A stretch of 18,341 nt of DNA. It comes from Flavobacteriales bacterium UBA1995. GTDB lineage: Bacteria > Bacteroidota > Bacteroidia > Flavobacteriales_D > Sanyastnellaceae. A program made the translations under genes and the position numbers. Of this stretch, positions 14,417 through 18,341 are shown piece by piece. A model generated the notes under the pieces. That model saw only the letters and a list, made by a program, of their open reading frames with translations. It was not told the DNA's origin and did not search any database. Location: NCBI GenBank assembly GCA_002336475.1, contig DDCX01000019.1:9502-27842 (forward strand), in the 5' to 3' direction. Numbering within the stretch: the first letter of the stretch is position 1; each line of letters starts with the position of its first letter.

Positions 14417-14785
14417 ATGTCACTTTCTATGGTATTCCGCGCATCCGCGGCGGTTCTCATTGTCAATGGGCTCATGGCCCTTTTCATGACCGACTCGTTC
14501 ATGGCCATGGCCGAATTTGATGTCACCACAGACATGCACACCTTGGGTCAATTTATGGGGGTCACCTTTCTCATCTTCGGCATGATTGCTTGGAAGACGG
14601 TGGACCTTGCGGGTGACAACCTCGCCGCCTTTGGCAAGGTTTACGCCTTGGCCGAATTCATGTGGGTTGCCATCATCGGCTACCATGTTGCAACCGGAGT
14701 GACGGGCGGAGCCACTGCTTTGGGCAACTTGGCGATCAGCAGCTTATTTGCCCTCCTTTTCTTCCTGAAAAGCCGCGGCCAATAG
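14417..14785 (+). CDS. Small four-helix membrane protein, unknown function
   Basis: A 122-residue protein with hydrophobic segments at about 8-25, 42-60, 71-95 and 101-117. It resembles the general shape of DoxX/DUF4345-like four-helix proteins, but I cannot place it in a family by motif. Met is unusually frequent in the N-terminal half (about one in six of the first 50 residues). Polar positions in the helices include Asn17, His41, Glu80 and His90. It lies six bases after the preceding membrane gene, which indicates translational coupling and a joint role. The ATG at 14417 is the natural start, directly before the first helix. An intrinsic terminator follows the stop. Confidence 0.75.
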   Translation: MSLSMVFRASAAVLIVNGLMALFMTDSFMAMAEFDVTTDMHTLGQFMGVTFLIFGMIAWKTVDLAGDNLAAFGKVYALAEFMWVAIIGYHVATGVTGGATALGNLAISSLFALLFFLKSRGQ

Positions 14786-14805
14786 CGACACATATGCCTG
14801 AAAAG

Positions 14806-14832
14806 AAAGGGTGGCTTCGGCCGCCCTTTTTT
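14806..14832. terminator. Bidirectional terminator with TTCG tetraloop
   Basis: GGGTGGC (14809-14815) pairs with GCCGCCC (14820-14826), with one T-G wobble, around a TTCG tetraloop, flanked by AAA and T6. It serves the membrane gene pair on the plus strand. It also follows the amine oxidase stop at 14836 on the minus strand, where the downstream run is TTTCTTTT. Confidence 0.9.
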
Positions 14833-14835
14833 GGT

Positions 14836-16422
14836 TTACACAAGTTCGTCGACCACGTGCTGGGCTGCGAGCCAACCGGTCTGCACGGCACCTTCCATGT
14901 ACCCCCAATAGTCGCCACTGAACGCTTCTCCAATGAACCCGAGGTTGCGAACGAAAGCGACTTGCCGCTCTTCCTCATCTCCTTCAAAGTACAGGTGGTC
15001 CATCGCTGCCGTGTATTGGCCGCGGTTGAAGCAACTGTAACTGCCCCCATAACCCGATTCCTGAGCCCAGTTGATGGCCCAAGCTGTTCCATTGCGCGCA
15101 CTGGACAGCCCGGGGAACAATGGCGCTGTTTGCGAGGTGAAGGTGTTGGCCATGGCTTCTGCAGCATTTGGATCGGTCGCTGCTGCCGCCGCCCCGCCCA
15201 GCAAAAAGGTCAATGACCCGTCACCCTGTTGGAGCGGGTTGCTGTCCCAGCAGGTCTGCAAACCGGCATTGGAAAGGACTTCTCCATCGAAGCCGGCATC
15301 CCGCCAAGGCGTGCCATTGAATCCGGCCACGATTTTGGCGTGCACGCCCATGCCAGCCGCCTCAATGAAAGTCTCCAGGCTTGTGGGCAGGTCCACCCCT
15401 TGGAACTGCACTTGCCTCAGCGCCGGCAGGGGCAAGCCCAGCAATACGATGTCCACCTCAACGGCATCCATGCCATCGAACTCCAGCACAAAGCCTCGGC
15501 CTTGACGGCGGACCACCGCAAGCCGCGCGCCGGTCACAAGTTGCCCACCTGTTGTGCCGCCCAAGGCGGCGACCATTGGCTCCACCAAAGATTGGGTTCC
15601 CCCGCTCAGCTTGTAGCGCTCCACACCGTCAGAAGCGGCCGTGCCATCGTGAACCTGCGGCAGGTCCTCCACAAAGTGCAAGGCTGAAATCTGGGCGGCA
15701 GGCTGTCCAAACTCCGTCAACATGGCCATTTCGAGCACCGCCCTAAAAACACCGGAAACGCCCAGGGAATCCCAGTATTCTGTGCAAGTCAGTGCATCCA
15801 ATACCGGCGCCTTGGCGTCGTAATCCGCTTCCAGCCCTGCGGCATCGGACAAGAAGATGGGCAGATAAGGCGCCGTCAATTCCACAAGCTGATCCATGTC
15901 CAACTCCTCGCCATCAAAGAGGTAGCGCAGGCCATCAAGTTCAGAAGTTTCCAAATCGTCCAGGCCAAGCCCGAAACGATCAACCAGGCTGAGCATCCAT
16001 CCGTGCCCTTGGTCGATAAATTCTCCCCCCGCCTCAAAGGTCTTGCCTCCGGGAAGGACACCTTCCACAGTCTTGGCACGTCCCCCAAACCGATCCGAAG
16101 CTTCGTAGAGCACAGGGGACATTCCTTTATCCTGCAGGCGCAATGCGGCGGTCAAACCGGCTAGCCCGCCCCCTACAACCGCTGCGGTCGTGTTGGCCAA
16201 TCTGCGCTCCTTGCTGCACCCTGCACTGGCCACCAACGGCAGCGCTGCCAGCGCGCCCATGGCCTTCAGCGCATCGCGCCGTGGCATCCCAGACAACCGG
16301 GCAGTGCGCTCCCAATGTTGGGCCCATTGCTCCGTTTTCTCGACGTCCCCTTCACGGCCCGTGAGGGCCGCTGCACGGGCCAAAGCCCGGTGGACCCAAC
16401 GCATATGCTTGCTCTTTGGCAC
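14836..16422 (-). CDS. Tat-exported FAD-dependent amine oxidase, putative lipoprotein
   Basis: A 528-residue flavin monoamine oxidase family protein. Residues 1-45 are a basic helical leader. They are followed by the twin-arginine signal PRRDALKAMGALAALPLVASAGC, with Arg48/Arg49 and Cys69 in a lipobox-like position, so the folded, FAD-loaded enzyme is probably exported by Tat and may be lipid-anchored. The FAD-binding motif is VVGGGLAGLTAAL at 82-94, followed by EASDRFGGRAKT at 107-118. The C-terminal block GDYWGYMEGAVQTGWLAAQHV is the classic amine-oxidase FAD signature. The family oxidatively deaminates amines or amino acids, releasing hydrogen peroxide and ammonia; the substrate cannot be predicted. 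Starting at Met46 would give a more usual Tat signal, but I believe leaders of this kind occur in bacteroidete relatives, so the longer start is kept. A 26-residue membrane ORF lies 50 bp upstream. Confidence 0.9.
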   Translation of the reverse strand: MPKSKHMRWVHRALARAAALTGREGDVEKTEQWAQHWERTARLSGMPRRDALKAMGALAALPLVASAGCSKERRLANTTAAVVGGGLAGLTAALRLQDKGMSPVLYEASDRFGGRAKTVEGVLPGGKTFEAGGEFIDQGHGWMLSLVDRFGLGLDDLETSELDGLRYLFDGEELDMDQLVELTAPYLPIFLSDAAGLEADYDAKAPVLDALTCTEYWDSLGVSGVFRAVLEMAMLTEFGQPAAQISALHFVEDLPQVHDGTAASDGVERYKLSGGTQSLVEPMVAALGGTTGGQLVTGARLAVVRRQGRGFVLEFDGMDAVEVDIVLLGLPLPALRQVQFQGVDLPTSLETFIEAAGMGVHAKIVAGFNGTPWRDAGFDGEVLSNAGLQTCWDSNPLQQGDGSLTFLLGGAAAAATDPNAAEAMANTFTSQTAPLFPGLSSARNGTAWAINWAQESGYGGSYSCFNRGQYTAAMDHLYFEGDEEERQVAFVRNLGFIGEAFSGDYWGYMEGAVQTGWLAAQHVVDELV

Positions 16423-16472
16423 CCCTCAAGGTAGGTGCTCCCCCACTTTCTCCAAGCGCGGCCAGCCAGCGC

Positions 16473-16553
16473 CTACTTCTTCTTGCGGCGGTTATAGATG
16501 ACCAGAATGGGCAACAACAGCGCCATGACCGCGAAAATCATCATTGAATTCAT
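16473..16553 (-). CDS. Putative 26-residue single-helix membrane microprotein
   Basis: A short open frame, ATG to TAG, encodes MNSMMIFAVMALLLPILVIY followed by NRRKKK. One uninterrupted hydrophobic helix (about residues 4-20) is followed by a strongly basic tail, the layout expected of a small N-out/C-in inner-membrane protein. It sits between the amine oxidase gene and the tRNA-Pro terminator, on the same strand as both. The helix-plus-basic-tail design is unlikely to arise from random intergenic DNA, but the frame is short and I cannot check conservation. No function is assigned. Confidence 0.45.
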   Translation of the reverse strand: MNSMMIFAVMALLLPILVIYNRRKKK

Positions 16554-16622
16554 ACCGGTAAGATCTTGAGCCGCCTCCATTCAATGTCTGAATCTGGGCT
16601 GCAGTAATCCAATTCAAGGCGG

Positions 16623-16656
16623 GGAAAACAAAAAGACCTCCCGAAGGAGGTCTTTT
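16623..16656 (-). terminator. Intrinsic terminator downstream of tRNA-Pro
   Basis: Read on the minus strand, GACCTCC and GGAGGTC (plus positions 16646-16652 and 16635-16641) form a perfect seven-pair stem around TTCG. It is preceded by AAAA and followed by TTTTTGTTTT. It begins a few bases past the tRNA 3' end. Confidence 0.93.
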
Positions 16657-16659
16657 GTG

Positions 16660-16732
16660 TCGGGATAGCAGGACTCGAACCTGCGGTCTCCTGCTCCCAA
16701 AGCAGGCGCCTTACCAACTGGGCCATATCCCG
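16660..16732 (-). tRNA. tRNA-Pro (anticodon UGG)
   Basis: On the minus strand the acceptor CGGGATA pairs with TATCCCG. The D-arm contains AGTTGGTAA. The anticodon stem CCTGC/GCAGG encloses TTTGGGA, giving anticodon TGG (plus positions 16697-16699). The T-arm is GCAGG, TTCGAGT, CCTGC. The discriminator is A and no CCA is encoded (the next bases are CA), so CCA must be added post-transcriptionally. It decodes CCN proline codons. It lies 40 bp downstream of the SulP gene on the same strand and may be read from the same transcript. Confidence 0.97.
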
Positions 16733-16772
16733 AGCGGGCGGCGAAGATACGGCAACCTTTGAAGATTGCCTA

Positions 16773-18296
16773 TCAGCTCGCCTGCTTATTGTAATCACGC
16801 AGCAACCACGTCACCTCAGCGTCGTCGGGAGACAGAATCTCCAAGGAGATGTCGTGCTCTGCAGCACGGGACTGGAAGTCCTCAATGACCTCTCGCACAT
16901 CCGCGTCCATGCGGAGCGTGGTCGAAGCGTCGAGTACGACGTGACCTCCTGGCTTGACCCGGATCAACGCCTGGCGCAGCCCCGCTTTGTGAAGGAAAGT
17001 CATGTCCTCGCTGAGGTCGAAGTGGTACACCCCGCCGGCACCCTCACCTTCCTCGTAACGGTATCCCACAAAAGGATGCTGGTAGTGGTCGAGCAGGATG
17101 CTCAGGATGGCCACGACCAGTCCGATGCCGATGCCGACCAGCAAATCCGTGAAGTAAATCGCGAGGATGGTGACCACAAACGGCACGAATTGGCGAAGGC
17201 CCTTGGCGTACATCTTCTTAAAGTTGGCAGGCTTGGCGAGCTTGTAGCCCACCACAAAGAGCACAGCGGCGAGGCTGGCGAGTGGAATCAGGTTGAGCAC
17301 CTGTGGAACCAGCAAGAACAAGATGAGCAACCACGCACCGTGAAGGATGGCGCTCATCTTGGTGGCATTGCCCGTCTGGATGTTGGCTGAGGAGCGGACG
17401 ATGACCTGCGTGATGGGCAAGCCGCCGATGAGACCGCTGACGGTGTTGCCTATGCCCTGTGCGATGAGCTCGCGGTTGGTCGGTGTGATGCGCTTTTCGG
17501 GGTCGATCTTGTCGGTGGCCTCCACGCAAAGCAGCGTCTCCAAGCTGGCGACGATGGCAATGGTGACACCGAGGGTCCAGACCGCTCCGTTGCCGATGGC
17601 ACTGAAATCGGGCAAGGTGATCAGCGAACCCCACTCTTCGGGTTGAAGAACGGGAAGCTGCACCAGCTGAGCCGCCGAGAGGCCGCCGTCTCCGCGGGTG
17701 GCGAGGTGGATGCCGACACCAGCCAACACTGCAGCGAGAGAGCCCGGCAGAATCTTGGTGAAGGCCTGGTTCTTCATGAAGGGACGGTCCCAGAGGATGA
17801 CAATGCCCAGACCGGTCGCCGCGATCAGCATGGCGGTCGGTGTGATGTGGCTGAGGCCGTCGATGAAGCCATCGACCCCTTCGACGCCAGCGTAACCGAA
17901 GGCGTGGGGCACTTGCTTCAAAAAGATGATGATGCCGATGGCAGCCAGCATGCCTTGGATAACGCTGGAAGGGAAATACAATCCGATAACACCGGCTTTG
18001 AGCGCGCCCAGTGCGAGCTGAACGAGGCCGCCGATCACCACGGCCATCAAGAACACTTCATAGGAAGGCAGGCTGTTGATGCCGTTGAGGACGATCACGG
18101 CGAGGCCCGCAGCGGGACCCGACACACCGACCGCACTGCCGGAGATGGGGGCGACCACGAGGCCGCCAAGGATGCCGGCGATCAGGCCGGCCAAGGGGGG
18201 CGCACCGGATGCCAGGGCGATGCCGAGGCAAAGGGGCAGTGCGACAAGAAATACAACGAGGGAGGCAGGAAGGTCCTGCTTCAGGTGCTTAAACAT
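16773..18296 (-). CDS. SulP-family inorganic anion transporter with STAS domain
   Basis: An inner-membrane transporter of the SLC26/SulP family, which moves sulfate, bicarbonate or related anions, often with Na+ or H+. The 507 residues begin with DLPASLVVFLVALPLCLGIALASGAPPLAGLIAGILGG condensed into the first helices, the family hallmark. GLVVAPISGSAVGVSGPAAGLAVIV follows, then LETLLCVEATDKIDP and NRELIAQGIGN, and a helix-rich core to about residue 405. The C-terminal segment (about 425-505) is a compact STAS domain with VVLDASTTLRMDADVREVIEDF. Ion specificity cannot be read from the sequence. A bicarbonate role is attractive because SulP/BicA-like transporters have been noted in other proteorhodopsin-bearing flavobacteria, but no carbonic anhydrase is in view (the upstream side is cut off at 18341). 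The start at 18296 directly precedes the conserved N-terminus. Confidence 0.95.
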   Translation of the reverse strand: MFKHLKQDLPASLVVFLVALPLCLGIALASGAPPLAGLIAGILGGLVVAPISGSAVGVSGPAAGLAVIVLNGINSLPSYEVFLMAVVIGGLVQLALGALKAGVIGLYFPSSVIQGMLAAIGIIIFLKQVPHAFGYAGVEGVDGFIDGLSHITPTAMLIAATGLGIVILWDRPFMKNQAFTKILPGSLAAVLAGVGIHLATRGDGGLSAAQLVQLPVLQPEEWGSLITLPDFSAIGNGAVWTLGVTIAIVASLETLLCVEATDKIDPEKRITPTNRELIAQGIGNTVSGLIGGLPITQVIVRSSANIQTGNATKMSAILHGAWLLILFLLVPQVLNLIPLASLAAVLFVVGYKLAKPANFKKMYAKGLRQFVPFVVTILAIYFTDLLVGIGIGLVVAILSILLDHYQHPFVGYRYEEGEGAGGVYHFDLSEDMTFLHKAGLRQALIRVKPGGHVVLDASTTLRMDADVREVIEDFQSRAAEHDISLEILSPDDAEVTWLLRDYNKQAS

Positions 18297-18323
18297 GGGG
18301 GGTGGGTTGGAAAAGGAAAGGCA

Positions 18324-18338
18324 ACAGGACGTCCCTGT
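18324..18338. promoter_or_regulatory. Short inverted repeat upstream of the SulP gene
   Basis: ACAGG and CCTGT flank five bases and overlap the perfect palindrome GGACGTCC, 28 bases upstream of the SulP start codon. It could be an operator or a leader hairpin. The window ends three bases later, so the promoter context is missing. Confidence 0.25.
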
Positions 18339-18341
18339 CGC

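Overview
The window looks like chromosomal DNA from a marine, proteorhodopsin-bearing Bacteroidota, most likely Flavobacteriales-like. Three things support this: a bacteroidete-type proteorhodopsin next to a Brp/Blh retinal-forming dioxygenase, type IX secretion (T9SS)-style C-terminal sorting domains on secreted proteins, and a TTG-N19-TAnnTTTG-like promoter ahead of the cold-shock gene. G+C looks moderately high for that group (estimated by eye, not computed). I cannot name the genus.

Layout, left to right. (1) 86-2546, plus strand: a Maf nucleotide pyrophosphatase, then proteorhodopsin, a strong intrinsic terminator, and blh. The last two functional genes form a light-driven proton pump plus the enzyme that cleaves beta-carotene to its retinal chromophore. 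No carotenoid biosynthesis genes are present, so carotene must come from another locus. (2) 2590-4713, minus strand: selD and mnmH, a two-gene selenium operon for 2-selenouridine in tRNA. (3) 4791-5504, plus strand: an exported coiled-coil protein of unknown function, followed by about 295 bp of hairpin-rich noncoding DNA. (4) 5800-10874, minus strand: a flavin-dependent-halogenase-like oxidoreductase and a 1113-residue secreted CotH-kinase protein with a T9SS tail. (5) 10964-11680, plus strand: a cold-shock protein and a small membrane protein. (6) 11807-13846, minus strand: an NTF2/SnoaL-like lipoprotein and a secreted beta-propeller protein. (7) 13952-14785, plus strand: two tightly spaced multi-pass membrane proteins of unknown function. 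(8) 14836-18296, minus strand: a Tat-exported FAD amine oxidase, a 26-codon membrane microprotein, tRNA-Pro(UGG), and a SulP anion transporter.

Most genes are housekeeping or ordinary accessory functions. The signals most worth a second look are regulatory: an extended inverted repeat directly upstream of the proteorhodopsin start codon, and a terminator followed at once by a second perfect inverted repeat whose loop holds the blh start codon. I saw no mobile element, CRISPR array, rRNA or phage gene. All functional names come from recognising motifs by eye; no database search was run.
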